Part shown: positions 43,472 to 50,928 of the stretch, one piece after another | Layout: the number at the start of each line of letters is the position of its first letter | Position numbering within the stretch: the stretch's first letter is position 1 | Source of the DNA: Gemmiger sp. An87 | GTDB lineage: Bacteria; Bacillota; Clostridia; Oscillospirales; Ruminococcaceae | Assembly (NCBI RefSeq): GCF_002159185.1 | Contig: NZ_NFHD01000018.1 | Coordinates: forward strand, 1 to 62,199 | DNA: 62,199 nucleotides | Direction of reading: 5' to 3' | Made by a program: the position numbers and the translations under genes | The notes under the pieces: generated by a model | Database searches by the model: none | What the model saw: only the letters and a program-made list of their open reading frames with translations | Told to the model about the DNA's origin: nothing

Positions 43472-43915
43472 TCACAGCTCCCGGATCTGGAACAGCGGAT
43501 CGCCAAAGCCCACCAGAGCGCCGTCCTGCGCGACCAGGCTTTCAATCACGCAGTCGCAGGGAGCGGGGATCTCGTTGATCATCTTCATAGCTTCGATCAG
43601 ACCGATGGTCTGACCCTTGTGCACGGTGTCGCCGGGCTTCACAAAGGGTGCTTCGCCCGGGGCGCTGGCCACATAGAAGGTGCCCACCAGAGGAGCATCG
43701 ATGGTGGCCCCGGCAGCAGGGGCAGCAGCGGCGGGTGCGGCTGCGGGCTGAGCGGCAGCAACAGGGGCAGCCTCCACGACCGGCGCACAAACGACGGCGC
43801 TCTGGGCGACTGCTTTTTCCAAAGTGATCTGCTCCTCGCCGCAGGTGTACTTCAAACGGCTGGCGGAGCTTTCGTCAAACGCCTTCAGCAGGCTGGTGAT
43901 TTGTTCCAAGGTCAT
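43472..43915 (-). CDS. accB: Biotin carboxyl carrier protein
   Basis: Encodes 147 residues. The N-terminal helix region (EQITSLLKAFDESSASRLKY) is followed by an Ala/Pro-rich linker (about residues 47-70) and the C-terminal biotinyl domain with the biotinylation motif IEAMKMINEI (Lys about residue 112). Followed directly by accC. Confidence 0.97.
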   Translation of the reverse strand: MTLEQITSLLKAFDESSASRLKYTCGEEQITLEKAVAQSAVVCAPVVEAAPVAAAQPAAAPAAAAPAAGATIDAPLVGTFYVASAPGEAPFVKPGDTVHKGQTIGLIEAMKMINEIPAPCDCVIESLVAQDGALVGFGDPLFQIREL

Positions 43916-44107
43916 GCCGGGAACCTCCTTATAAATCGTAGTCAGGGCGCGAAGGAAGGCGGCGCGCTGCGCTGCCTTTGCGCCAAAAGAAAATCAGCCC
44001 CGGCAGAAAGCCGGCCGGAACAGGCGGCGGATCGCCGCATTCCGGCCGCCCTACCAGAGCTGATGCAAAGCGCCGGTAAAAAACGCTTTGCCTTACGCCG
44101 CAAAAAA
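43916..44107 (-). promoter_or_regulatory. Strongly structured spacer between acpP and accB
   Basis: CGGCCGGAA (44012-44020) pairs with TTCCGGCCG (44040-44048), and GCGGCG (44024-44029) with CGCCGC (44033-44038), giving a stacked hairpin. Flanking CAGC/GCTG extends it, and on the minus strand ATTTTCTTTT follows. It may be a partial terminator or processing site that sets the high AcpP to Acc ratio. No gene is seen. Confidence 0.5.
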
Positions 44108-44332
44108 TCAGGCGTTGGCCTCCAGGTAATTCACAATGTCGCCAACGGTCTTCATGTTGGCCAGCTCCTCATCGGAGATGGCAACGCCCAGGTTGTCCTC
44201 CAGAGCCATGTTCAGCTCAACAGCGTCCAGGCTGTCAGCGCCCAGATCGTCGGCCAGGCTGGCCTCCATGGTAACCTTGTCGGCGTCGCAGCTCAGGGTG
44301 TCTACAATAATGTCGCGTACTTTCTCAAACAT
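44108..44332 (-). CDS. acpP: Acyl carrier protein
   Basis: Encodes 74 residues. The phosphopantetheine serine lies in [19 protein letters not shown] (about residue 34). Acidic four-helix pattern ([19 protein letters not shown]). First gene of the fatty acid operon, about 98 bases after the predicted transcription start. Confidence 0.97.
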   Translation of the reverse strand: MFEKVRDIIVDTLSCDADKVTMEASLADDLGADSLDAVELNMALEDNLGVAISDEELANMKTVGDIVNYLEANA

Positions 44333-44395
44333 GATAAACTCTCACTTTCTTTGGGTTATTTTTTTGTGTGTTGAAATGTGTCGTAAAATGTTTTA

Positions 44396-44432
44396 TAATT
44401 TTAATTAAAATTATTTAACTAAAATTATTTAA
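44396..44432 (-). promoter_or_regulatory. AT-rich operator-like array at the start of the fatty acid operon
   Basis: TAAAATTATTTAA occurs twice in tandem (44406-44418 and 44420-44432, one base apart). The first copy overlaps a perfect 18-bp palindrome (44396-44413, arms TAATTTTAA/TTAAAATTA). The array covers the predicted transcription start and first 25-35 bases. This is the expected place for repression by the FabT-like regulator. Confidence 0.6.
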
Positions 44433-44436
44433 GTAT

Positions 44437-44464
44437 ATTGTAGCAAGAATCCGGGAATTGTCAA
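44437..44464 (-). promoter_or_regulatory. Promoter of the acpP-acc-fab operon
   Basis: On the minus strand TTGACA (44459-44464), 16-base spacer, TACAAT (44437-44442). The operator-like repeats lie immediately downstream. Confidence 0.85.
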
Positions 44465-44507
44465 GGGGAAAACTTAAAAAAACTGAATCTTTTTTGCGCG
44501 CACCGCA

Positions 44508-44536
44508 TTGCACGGAACGGACAGCGCTTATATAAT
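44508..44536 (+). promoter_or_regulatory. Promoter of the GGDEF/EAL gene
   Basis: TTGCAC (44508-44513), 17-base spacer, TATAAT (44531-44536). The leader of about 175 bases contains an AAGGGAGT Shine-Dalgarno-like site followed by a 7-codon ORF at 44557-44580 (MKKSEEI) and a GTGCA/TGCAC-closed hairpin around 44588-44628; no known c-di-GMP riboswitch motif was seen. Confidence 0.75.
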
Positions 44537-44719
44537 AAGAGGTAAGAAAAGGGAGTATGAAGAAAAGCGAAGAAATTTAAGGCCAGTTGTGCATTTGCTG
44601 CGCCGAAAGCCTGGTATCGGCTTGCACAAGGCGTGTGTTATAGGGTAAAATAAAAGAAGCTTTCTATCATAATATCATTGGAAAATTTATGTCAAATGGG
44701 CCGGGAAAGGAGGCGGGAG

Positions 44720-47059
44720 ATGGCGTTCCTGAAACGAAATAAACAAACAAAGCGTACGTCACGTCCCCGGATGCATCAGCGCTTTGTGCAGATTACTCTT
44801 TCCACGGTGCTGATTGGCATTTCGCTGATCGTTGTTTCCTGCATGGGAATCGCATCGATTCAGCAAGCCAACCGAAAATCCTATAATACCCAGCTGCAAA
44901 CCTCCATGAACGAATATTGGCTGGAGATGCGCAACCGAATGAGTACCGATCGGGAGGCTCTGCAGATTCTGGCGGAATTCATGCAGGGCAAATCCAGCGA
45001 AGAGTTTCGCAGTTTTGCGATAGACCTGCAGAATGCCCGCCAGGAAAATTCCTTTTTACGTATGGGGTATTATACGCAGGCGGGCATGCAGAGCCGGGTC
45101 CGTGCGGACGGTACGCTGGAGGAAAATATCCCCATGCAAGCCCTGGAGCCGGAGGTGCAGCGGCTGATCAGCTATGCATTGCGGGGAAAGCAGACAGCCT
45201 CTCAGGTTTATTATGATGAGGGAATGGAGCAGCAGCTGATTATGTATGCGGCGCCGGTGCAGTCTGCTGACGGGCAGGTGAACGGCGTGGTGGCTGCCTC
45301 CAAGGATCTGAGCGCTTTCCAGAAAATTCTCACGCAGCCATCGGTGTCCCAAAACAAGCTGGACGTAGTGTGGGTGGATCAGAGCGGACGGATCATCGCG
45401 TCCTCGGAAGATACCCCGCTCGCGCCGCAGGGAACGGAGAACTTTCTCAGCCAGGCAAGCGTGGATGAAGAAACCGCACAGTCGGCCCTTCAACAGATGG
45501 AAAACAACGAGGCATTTCATTTTACCTTCCATCTGGAGGATAACGACCAAACGGTTTATATGCAGCCCTTCGGAATGAACGGCTGGTATCTGTGTTATGC
45601 GGATACTGTAAATTCCGGTAAAAGCCCGGTTTATTCCATTTTGATCACTGCCAATGCGCTCAGCGGCATGATTATTCTCTTGTGCCTGGGGCTGCTATGG
45701 TATGTGCGCTGGGCCATGTGGGGGAGCAATAAAGAGCTGATAAAGCTGGCATATTATGACCGGCTGACCGGCACCTACAACTTTGAAAAATTCACCCAAT
45801 GTGCCGAGGACTTCCTGGAGGAGGATAGCTCCTATTCGCTGATCACCATGAATATCCGGCAGTTCCAGTACATCAACGAGATTCTGGGCAAGGCCCAGGC
45901 AGACAACGTGTTGAAAAAGCTGGCAGTTCTTCTGCGGGATCTGGTGGGGGAGAAGGAATGCTTCTGTCGCTCCAGTGCCGACCAGTTTTATCTTCTGCTC
46001 CATACCAAGGACGAACATCAGGTGCGCGCCCGGATGGAGCAGATCATGGACCGTGCTGGGGGCATTGCTCAGGAGCTGAACGTGAGCTATCCCATTATTC
46101 TGTATGCCGGTGCTGCGGTGGTGCAGGAGGATGCGCCGCCGGAGGATCAGGTGCGGCTTCTGCTGCACAAGGCGGAGTTCGCCCAGAAGCACGCGGTGAA
46201 AAAATACCAGAACGTACTTGCATTTTACGACCGGGCCATGCACCGGAAGGAAAATTTCCAGAACAGCATTGAAAGCAGCATGCAAAGCGCGCTGGCCAAG
46301 CAGGAGTTTCAGCTGTTCCTGCAGCCCAAGGTGCGGTTGCAGACCGGTCAGGTGGATGGCGCTGAGGCCCTGGTGCGCTGGATTCGCCCGGATGAAACGC
46401 TGGTCTATCCCAATGAGTTTATCCCTGCGTTCGAAAAGAACGGTTTTTGCGCACGTCTGGACCTTTATATGGTGGATCGGACCTGCAGCCAGCTGCGGGA
46501 ATGGATCGATGCGGGCTATGAGCCGATTTGTATTTCGGTGAATCAGTCCCGGCTGCTGTTCTATCAATCCGATTATGTGGACCGGCTGTGTTCGATTCTG
46601 CAGCGGTACGGCATTCCGAACGGATTCATTCAGTTGGAGATTCTGGAAGGATTGGCCATCGAGAACATCGAACAGATGAACAAAACGCTGACCCAGCTGC
46701 ATGAAAAAGGGTTCCGCCTGTCGCTGGACGATTTCGGCAGCGGATATTCTTCGCTGAATGTGCTGGCGGGCATCCAGGTGGATGAGGTAAAGTTCGATAA
46801 GGACTTTTTGCTGGAAAGTGCGCCGGATAAGAAGGAAAGAAACAAGCTGGCCCTGAAAAATGTGGTCAAGCTGGCCAAAGACCTGCAGATCACCACCGTG
46901 GCCGAAGGCGTGGAGGTGCAGCAGGATGAGGAGTTCGTTTCTTCCATTGGCTGTGAATATGGGCAGGGTTTCTTCTACAGCTGCCCCATTCCGCCGGAGG
47001 AATTCGCTTCCCGCTATCTGAAAAAAGCGCCGCCTGCAGATGCAAAGGCAGCGGAATAA
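44720..47059 (+). CDS. Membrane c-di-GMP phosphodiesterase with degenerate GGDEF domain
   Basis: Encodes 779 residues. ATG 44720 has AAAGGAGG upstream and is preferred over 44678. Membrane segment about residues 22-45, an extracytoplasmic sensor region to about 300, a second membrane segment about 305-330, then GGDEF-like (about 345-500) and EAL (about 515-775). The GGDEF signature reads RSSADQF, so cyclase activity is unlikely. The EAL domain keeps EALVRW, LEILEG, LSLDDFGSGYSSL, VDEVKFDKDF and AEGVEV, consistent with active hydrolysis of c-di-GMP. Likely lowers c-di-GMP in response to an external cue. Divergent from the fatty acid operon. Confidence 0.9.
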   Translation: MAFLKRNKQTKRTSRPRMHQRFVQITLSTVLIGISLIVVSCMGIASIQQANRKSYNTQLQTSMNEYWLEMRNRMSTDREALQILAEFMQGKSSEEFRSFAIDLQNARQENSFLRMGYYTQAGMQSRVRADGTLEENIPMQALEPEVQRLISYALRGKQTASQVYYDEGMEQQLIMYAAPVQSADGQVNGVVAASKDLSAFQKILTQPSVSQNKLDVVWVDQSGRIIASSEDTPLAPQGTENFLSQASVDEETAQSALQQMENNEAFHFTFHLEDNDQTVYMQPFGMNGWYLCYADTVNSGKSPVYSILITANALSGMIILLCLGLLWYVRWAMWGSNKELIKLAYYDRLTGTYNFEKFTQCAEDFLEEDSSYSLITMNIRQFQYINEILGKAQADNVLKKLAVLLRDLVGEKECFCRSSADQFYLLLHTKDEHQVRARMEQIMDRAGGIAQELNVSYPIILYAGAAVVQEDAPPEDQVRLLLHKAEFAQKHAVKKYQNVLAFYDRAMHRKENFQNSIESSMQSALAKQEFQLFLQPKVRLQTGQVDGAEALVRWIRPDETLVYPNEFIPAFEKNGFCARLDLYMVDRTCSQLREWIDAGYEPICISVNQSRLLFYQSDYVDRLCSILQRYGIPNGFIQLEILEGLAIENIEQMNKTLTQLHEKGFRLSLDDFGSGYSSLNVLAGIQVDEVKFDKDFLLESAPDKKERNKLALKNVVKLAKDLQITTVAEGVEVQQDEEFVSSIGCEYGQGFFYSCPIPPEEFASRYLKKAPPADAKAAE

Positions 47060-47069
47060 TATAAGAAAA

Positions 47070-47104
47070 GGAAAGCCCCGGGCCGATTGGCCCGGGGCTT
47101 TCCC
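47070..47104 (+). terminator. Intrinsic terminator of the EAL gene
   Basis: GGAAAGCCCCGGGCC and GGCCCGGGGCTTTCC form a perfect 15-bp stem around GATT. The A-run lies upstream and the T-run is short. Confidence 0.8.
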
Positions 47105-47141
47105 TATGTAGAGATGATAGAGAGCAAAGAAAAAGATGAAA

Positions 47142-47285
47142 TCAAACAACGCCTTTCAGCATGGCGCGCAGGCAGTCCTTCAGCTCGTCCAAAGAACGGC
47201 AACGGTCTGCCAAATCCAACAGCCGGAGACGTTCTGCCTCCTGGGTCAGCTGAACCAACAGTTCACGTGCGGTAGGTTCGCTCAT
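47142..47285 (-). CDS. Small helical protein, 47 residues
   Basis: Too short for usual ORF cut-offs but well supported. On the minus strand AAGGGGG lies nine bases before the ATG at 47285 and a -35/-10 promoter lies further up (47339-47367). The protein is predicted almost fully helical, with Leu heptads and charged faces: MSEPTARELLVQLTQEAERL then RLLDLADRCRSLDELKDCLR, ending AMLKGVV. It could be a small regulator or subunit. No family recognised. Confidence 0.65.
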   Translation of the reverse strand: MSEPTARELLVQLTQEAERLRLLDLADRCRSLDELKDCLRAMLKGVV

Positions 47286-47338
47286 TCCGTACACCCCCTT
47301 CTAAAATCTGTTGTTCAGTGGTTGATTTGATAGTATAT

Positions 47339-47367
47339 AGTATAAATATTTTGCGCAATTGTTTCAA
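47339..47367 (-). promoter_or_regulatory. Promoter of the 47-residue protein gene
   Basis: On the minus strand TTGAAA (47362-47367), 17-base spacer, TATACT (47339-47344). Confidence 0.7.
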
Positions 47368-47432
47368 TTGATAAATTAAACAAACAATTGTACAAAATTC
47401 TGGCGGAATGATGAACATGTTTTATGAAAAGT

Positions 47433-47484
47433 AGAAAAAGAGCCGCATTTGCATCGACCCCTTGGTCAAAATGCAAATGCGGCT
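47433..47484 (-). terminator. Intrinsic terminator of the carD-like gene
   Basis: On the minus strand AGCCGCATTTGCAT and ATGCAAATGCGGCT form a perfect 14-bp stem, followed by CTTTTTC. Confidence 0.92.
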
Positions 47485-47495
47485 GTACAAATTGC

Positions 47496-48002
47496 TTATG
47501 CCTGCACGGCACGCAAGCCCTCCACCCGGCGGGAAATATAAGCGTGAACCTCCTCTTTGGGGATGCCCAGTGCCACGGCAAACTCCCCGAACAGAATGCT
47601 TTCGGCCTGTTTCATGAAGCGTTCATCCACCTGGCCGAAGCGACGGCCTCGCTGCTCCTGCTCCTTCTTTTTGGCATAGATCGACATGGTAAGCCGGATC
47701 AAATCGGCGCAATTATGGCTGCAGGTGGCGGTGCGGTAATGTTCCCGCAGTTCCTGCAGGTTCTTGGTCCGGTCAGGCTGCGCGACGACCTGGGGGATCT
47801 GATCGATCAGTGCCTCTGCCTCGTCGCGGCTGATGACCGGCCGCATGAAAACCTTGGGATGCTCAGCCGGGGTATAAATGGTTCCGCTTTCATACAGGGG
47901 CTTTAAGACATAATAAAGCCCGTGGGGCGGTTTTTCCACCAGACCCTCCACCTTGCATACACCGGTGCTGCCATAAATGATGTATTGTCCGATTTGATAC
48001 AT
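47496..48002 (-). CDS. CarD/CdnL-family transcription factor
   Basis: Encodes 168 residues; start ATG 48002 with GAGGTGGAAC upstream. The N-terminal RNA-polymerase-interaction domain is typical: YQIGQYIIYGSTGVCKVEGL, YYVLKPLYESGTIYTP (about residues 1-60). The C-terminal helical DNA-binding part (about 65-168) contains LREHYRTATCSHNCADLIRL and AKKKEQEQRGRRFGQVDERF. CarD proteins bind the polymerase beta subunit and stabilise open complexes. Expression appears controlled by an unusual leader (48049-48134). Confidence 0.9.
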   Translation of the reverse strand: MYQIGQYIIYGSTGVCKVEGLVEKPPHGLYYVLKPLYESGTIYTPAEHPKVFMRPVISRDEAEALIDQIPQVVAQPDRTKNLQELREHYRTATCSHNCADLIRLTMSIYAKKKEQEQRGRRFGQVDERFMKQAESILFGEFAVALGIPKEEVHAYISRRVEGLRAVQA

Positions 48003-48048
48003 GTTCCACCTCGCATTTCAAGCCCGTGTGATTTTTGCCTGTAAGAAA

Positions 48049-48134
48049 GCGCCTTGCCGCTGATCGGTCAGCAGCAAAGCGCAGGAAAACGCGTGCGCTT
48101 TGCCCGCAACCGGGCTTTCCGTTGCGGGCAAAGC
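48049..48134 (-). promoter_or_regulatory. Attenuator-like leader of the carD-like gene with competing hairpins
   Basis: On the minus strand hairpin 1 pairs GCTTTGCCCGCAAC with GTTGCGGGCAAAGC (plus coordinates 48121-48134 and 48097-48110). Hairpin 2 is a 15-bp stem, GCGCTTTGCTGCTGA with TCAGCGGCAAGGCGC (48068-48082 and 48049-48063), followed by TTTCTT. The 3' arm end of hairpin 1 (GCAAAGCGC, 48095-48103) is exactly complementary to the 5' arm of hairpin 2 (GCGCTTTGC, 48074-48082), so a third, mutually exclusive helix can form. This matches terminator/antiterminator logic. Confidence 0.55.
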
Positions 48135-48268
48135 GAGCAATATTTCTTTAATTATAGTATAACACTTTTTTCAAAAAAAGCCAAAGGCGGACATGTTTGG
48201 AAAAGCTTTTTATTTGCTGCAGGCCTTGGAGGATGCTTTAAAGTGCCTGTTTACACAACAAAATTGAC

Positions 48269-49123
48269 TCACCACGGAAAGACAGGTGCCTCGGTAGGAG
48301 CCGGGACTTCTGTTGGGGCAGGTTCGGGTGTGGGCGCAACCGTTGGTGCCGGAGTCGGTACAGCGGTTGGAGCAGCGGTGGGTTTAGGTGTGGGAGCAGC
48401 GGTGGGAGCTGGAGTAGGTGCGGCGGTTGGCGCAGGAGTTGGTGCCGCAGTGGGCAGAGGCCGTCCCTTCACTACGATATCCTTGGAGGCGGTTTTGCCG
48501 CCGGCAGTTACCGTAACAGTGTATGTCTTGTCCGTGAAGCTGTCGTTCGCCGGGGCCACAAAAAGTACGGTCTCGGTGTTGCCCAGAATCTCGCCGCCGC
48601 TGCAGCTCCATTCAAACGCCGGAGTGGAGTCGGAAGGGGAGAAGCAGGCCACAAGAACCACATAATCTCCGCTGGTGCCCACAAATGGCTGACCACCAAT
48701 GCTCAGACTTTCCAGTTGAAGATCACTGGGAGTGTTGGTGGGCTGCGGTGCGATGACGATAGTTTCCCCGGCCGGACCCTGCGCACCGGTATCGCCCTTT
48801 TCTCCCTGCGCTCCGGTCGGACCTGCAGCACCAGGATCGCCCTTGTCACCCTTGTCGCCTTTTTCTCCCTGTACGACCTGCACGTCAGAAGAGGAACTTC
48901 CTGCTGCCGACGGAGAATTTTCCCCATCAGCACCATCCTGACCGTCCTCACCTTTCAATTCGTCAAGAGCCACAAGCTGGGTCCAGGTTTGCCCATCGTT
49001 GGTATACTCAATCCAGCCGTCGGAAACGCGCATCTCGATGGCGGAGCCTTGCTGTGCAGGTGCGGATGCGCACCCGGCCAGCAATACCGTGAGTGCAGAC
49101 AAAATAATAAGCATTCGTTTCAT
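48269..49123 (-). CDS. Collagen-like lipoprotein with Ig-like domain and Pro/Thr/Ala repeat tail
   Basis: Encodes 284 residues. Lipoprotein signal with lipobox LLAGC (Cys18). A DGWIEYTNDGQTWTQL module leads into collagen Gly-X-Y triplets: four at residues 58-69 and twelve at 86-121 (GEKGDKGDKGDPG...). An Ig-like beta domain follows (about 125-220: VACFSPSDSTPAFEWSCSGG, TYTVTVTAGGKTASKDIVVKG). The end is a run of PTAAPTPAP-type repeats to the terminal VFPW. Probably a surface stalk on the outer membrane face; ligand unknown. Single gene. Confidence 0.87.
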   Translation of the reverse strand: MKRMLIILSALTVLLAGCASAPAQQGSAIEMRVSDGWIEYTNDGQTWTQLVALDELKGEDGQDGADGENSPSAAGSSSSDVQVVQGEKGDKGDKGDPGAAGPTGAQGEKGDTGAQGPAGETIVIAPQPTNTPSDLQLESLSIGGQPFVGTSGDYVVLVACFSPSDSTPAFEWSCSGGEILGNTETVLFVAPANDSFTDKTYTVTVTAGGKTASKDIVVKGRPLPTAAPTPAPTAAPTPAPTAAPTPKPTAAPTAVPTPAPTVAPTPEPAPTEVPAPTEAPVFPW

Positions 49124-49300
49124 CTTGCAATTCCTCCTGTGATGGCCACATCCGGATGTAAAGCGGTGAGACGTTCGCCCCTCTTTTCATAAGCCGCAAG
49201 AGAAAAGAGGATTTCCCGGATGTGGATATACTGCCATTATATTCCTTTTTGAGCGTAAAAACAACAAAACCTGTCACAGAGCAGTTCGAAAGGATAAGTT

Positions 49301-49330
49301 TTGCTTCTGCCTTTTTTCTCGTGATATAAT
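49301..49330 (+). promoter_or_regulatory. Promoter of the LysR-family gene
   Basis: TTGCTT (49301-49306), 18-base spacer, TATAAT (49325-49330). Confidence 0.65.
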
Positions 49331-49378
49331 ATTTAAAACTGAATCATCAAAATGTGATTGAGGCAGGAGGAGGGGAGT

Positions 49379-50260
49379 ATGCTTCGTCAAATTCGGTATT
49401 TTCAATCGGTTGTGCGCAACAACAGTTTTTCAGAAGCAGCAGAGGAATGCCATATTCCACAGTCTGCTGTTTCGCAGCAGATCAAGGCGCTGGAGCAGGA
49501 ACTGGGCTTTTCCCTGCTGGAACGGAATCATCGAAAATTTGTATTGACCGCTGCAGGGGAGCACTTCTATAAAAAGAGCCTGATCCTGGTTGCGGATTAT
49601 GAGCAGATGTGCAGCGAAGCCGCTCAGATTGCCCGGGGAGATGAAGCGGTTCTGAAAATCGGCTACCTGCGCAGCCATAATAGCCCGGAGGTTCATCAGG
49701 CGCTGGAGGAATTCGCAGAAAAATATCCTCGCATTGACCTTCAACTGCTGTACGGAAACCATGAAGATTTGTTTGACCTGCTGCGCACCGGTGGCGCGGA
49801 TCTGGTACTCAACGATCAACGCCGTGCTTTTTCTGATGAATATGTCAATTTAGTTTTGGCAACCAACAAAATGTATGTTGAGCTGACGGCCCGCAACCCC
49901 GTGGCGGAACTTCCTTCCGTTACGGTGCAGGAATTGAAAAATATTCCTTGCATTCTTGTGGCGTCCAAAGAACAGCAAGCTGCGGAAAAAGAGTTTTACC
50001 GGACCATCATTGGTATACAGAGCGAGATTCTCTATGCGGAAAATCTGGAGGAAGCGCGGATGATGGTCGTTAGCGGACAGGGCTTTTTACCGGAGGAAGG
50101 CAATGGTTCTGTTATGACCTTCGGTGCGTCCATCCGCCGCATTCCTCTTTATCGCGGAGAGGAGCGAATTTCCCGCAACTACTGCCTGTTCTGGAAAAAG
50201 GACAACTCCGGTTATTATGTGGAAGAGTTTGCAGATATTTTAAAACGTAAATTTGAATAG
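49379..50260 (+). CDS. LysR-family transcriptional regulator
   Basis: Encodes 293 residues; GGAGGGGAGT ahead of ATG 49379. N-terminal winged helix: LRQIRYFQSVVRNNSFSEAA, ECHIPQSAVSQQIKALEQEL (about residues 2-45). The effector domain (about 90-290) begins VLKIGYLRSHNSPEV. It ends at a terminator and is followed by flavodoxin and SDR genes with a palindromic site upstream, which it probably controls. Confidence 0.92.
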   Translation: MLRQIRYFQSVVRNNSFSEAAEECHIPQSAVSQQIKALEQELGFSLLERNHRKFVLTAAGEHFYKKSLILVADYEQMCSEAAQIARGDEAVLKIGYLRSHNSPEVHQALEEFAEKYPRIDLQLLYGNHEDLFDLLRTGGADLVLNDQRRAFSDEYVNLVLATNKMYVELTARNPVAELPSVTVQELKNIPCILVASKEQQAAEKEFYRTIIGIQSEILYAENLEEARMMVVSGQGFLPEEGNGSVMTFGASIRRIPLYRGEERISRNYCLFWKKDNSGYYVEEFADILKRKFE

Positions 50261-50277
50261 CGCTCCGGTCTGTTTGG

Positions 50278-50309
50278 GGCTGCTCTCGTTCTGCGAGGGC
50301 AGCCTTTTT
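50278..50309 (+). terminator. Intrinsic terminator of the LysR gene
   Basis: GGCTGCTCTCG-TTCTG-CGAGGGCAGCC followed by TTTTTG. Confidence 0.88.
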
Positions 50310-50310
50310 G

Positions 50311-50332
50311 TATAAGATAAACTTATCTAATA
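50311..50332 (+). promoter_or_regulatory. Probable LysR-type operator upstream of the flavodoxin gene
   Basis: TATAAGATAA (50311-50320) and TTATCTAATA (50323-50332) are 10-base inverted arms with one mismatch around AC. The centre lies about 60 bases before the predicted transcription start, the usual LysR activation position. Confidence 0.65.
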
Positions 50333-50347
50333 CGGCTGAAATTAAAA

Positions 50348-50376
50348 TTGATAGGTCATGGAGCGCTTTTTATAAT
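50348..50376 (+). promoter_or_regulatory. Promoter of the flavodoxin-SDR operon
   Basis: TTGATA (50348-50353), 17-base spacer, TATAAT (50371-50376). Confidence 0.85.
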
Positions 50377-50406
50377 AAAAGCAGAACAAAGGGAGGAGAA
50401 TTCAAA

Positions 50407-50913
50407 ATGGCAAAACTTGTCATATTTTATTCGCGGGCCGATGAAAACTACTTCGGTGGGCAGTACCGTTTTGTTGAAGTCGGCAATACAGAAAAGCTGG
50501 CACACATAATCAAAGATGTGACGGGGGCAGAACTGTTCAAAATCGAGCAGAAGAAACCCTACTCGCCCGACTATAAGAGCTGCATTGATCAGGCGATGGC
50601 GGACAAACGGTCCAATGCACGTCCGGAGCTGGTGGAGCTTCCGGAGAATCTGAACGGGTATGATGAAATCTATTTGGGGTACCCGAACTACTGGGGCGAT
50701 CTGCCCATGGCGGTTTATACATTCCTGGAAGCCTTTGACTGGGCCGGAAAAAACATTCATCCGTTTTGTACCCATGAGGGGAGTGGCTTGGGTGGGACGG
50801 AACGGAATATCGCCCGCACCTGCAAGGGTGCTGATGTTAAGGCAGGTCTGGCAATCTGCGGTTCCGACGTGGATTGCAGCAAAGACCTTGTGCTGCGCTG
50901 GCTTAACCAATAA
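50407..50913 (+). CDS. Flavodoxin family protein
   Basis: Encodes 168 residues. ATG 50407 has GGGAGGAG upstream. FMN-site elements: LVIFYSRADENYFGGQYRFVEVGNTEKLA (phosphate loop with an insertion), YDEIYLGYPNYWGDLPMAVYTFLE (W/Y isoalloxazine loop), HPFCTHEGSGLGGTERNI. The G-N-T-E-K-L-A core is typical of the flavodoxin_4 group. Probably an electron-transfer or NAD(P)H-linked reduction partner; 15 bases before the SDR gene. Confidence 0.9.
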   Translation: MAKLVIFYSRADENYFGGQYRFVEVGNTEKLAHIIKDVTGAELFKIEQKKPYSPDYKSCIDQAMADKRSNARPELVELPENLNGYDEIYLGYPNYWGDLPMAVYTFLEAFDWAGKNIHPFCTHEGSGLGGTERNIARTCKGADVKAGLAICGSDVDCSKDLVLRWLNQ

Positions 50914-50928
50914 AGAAAGGGAATTGCG

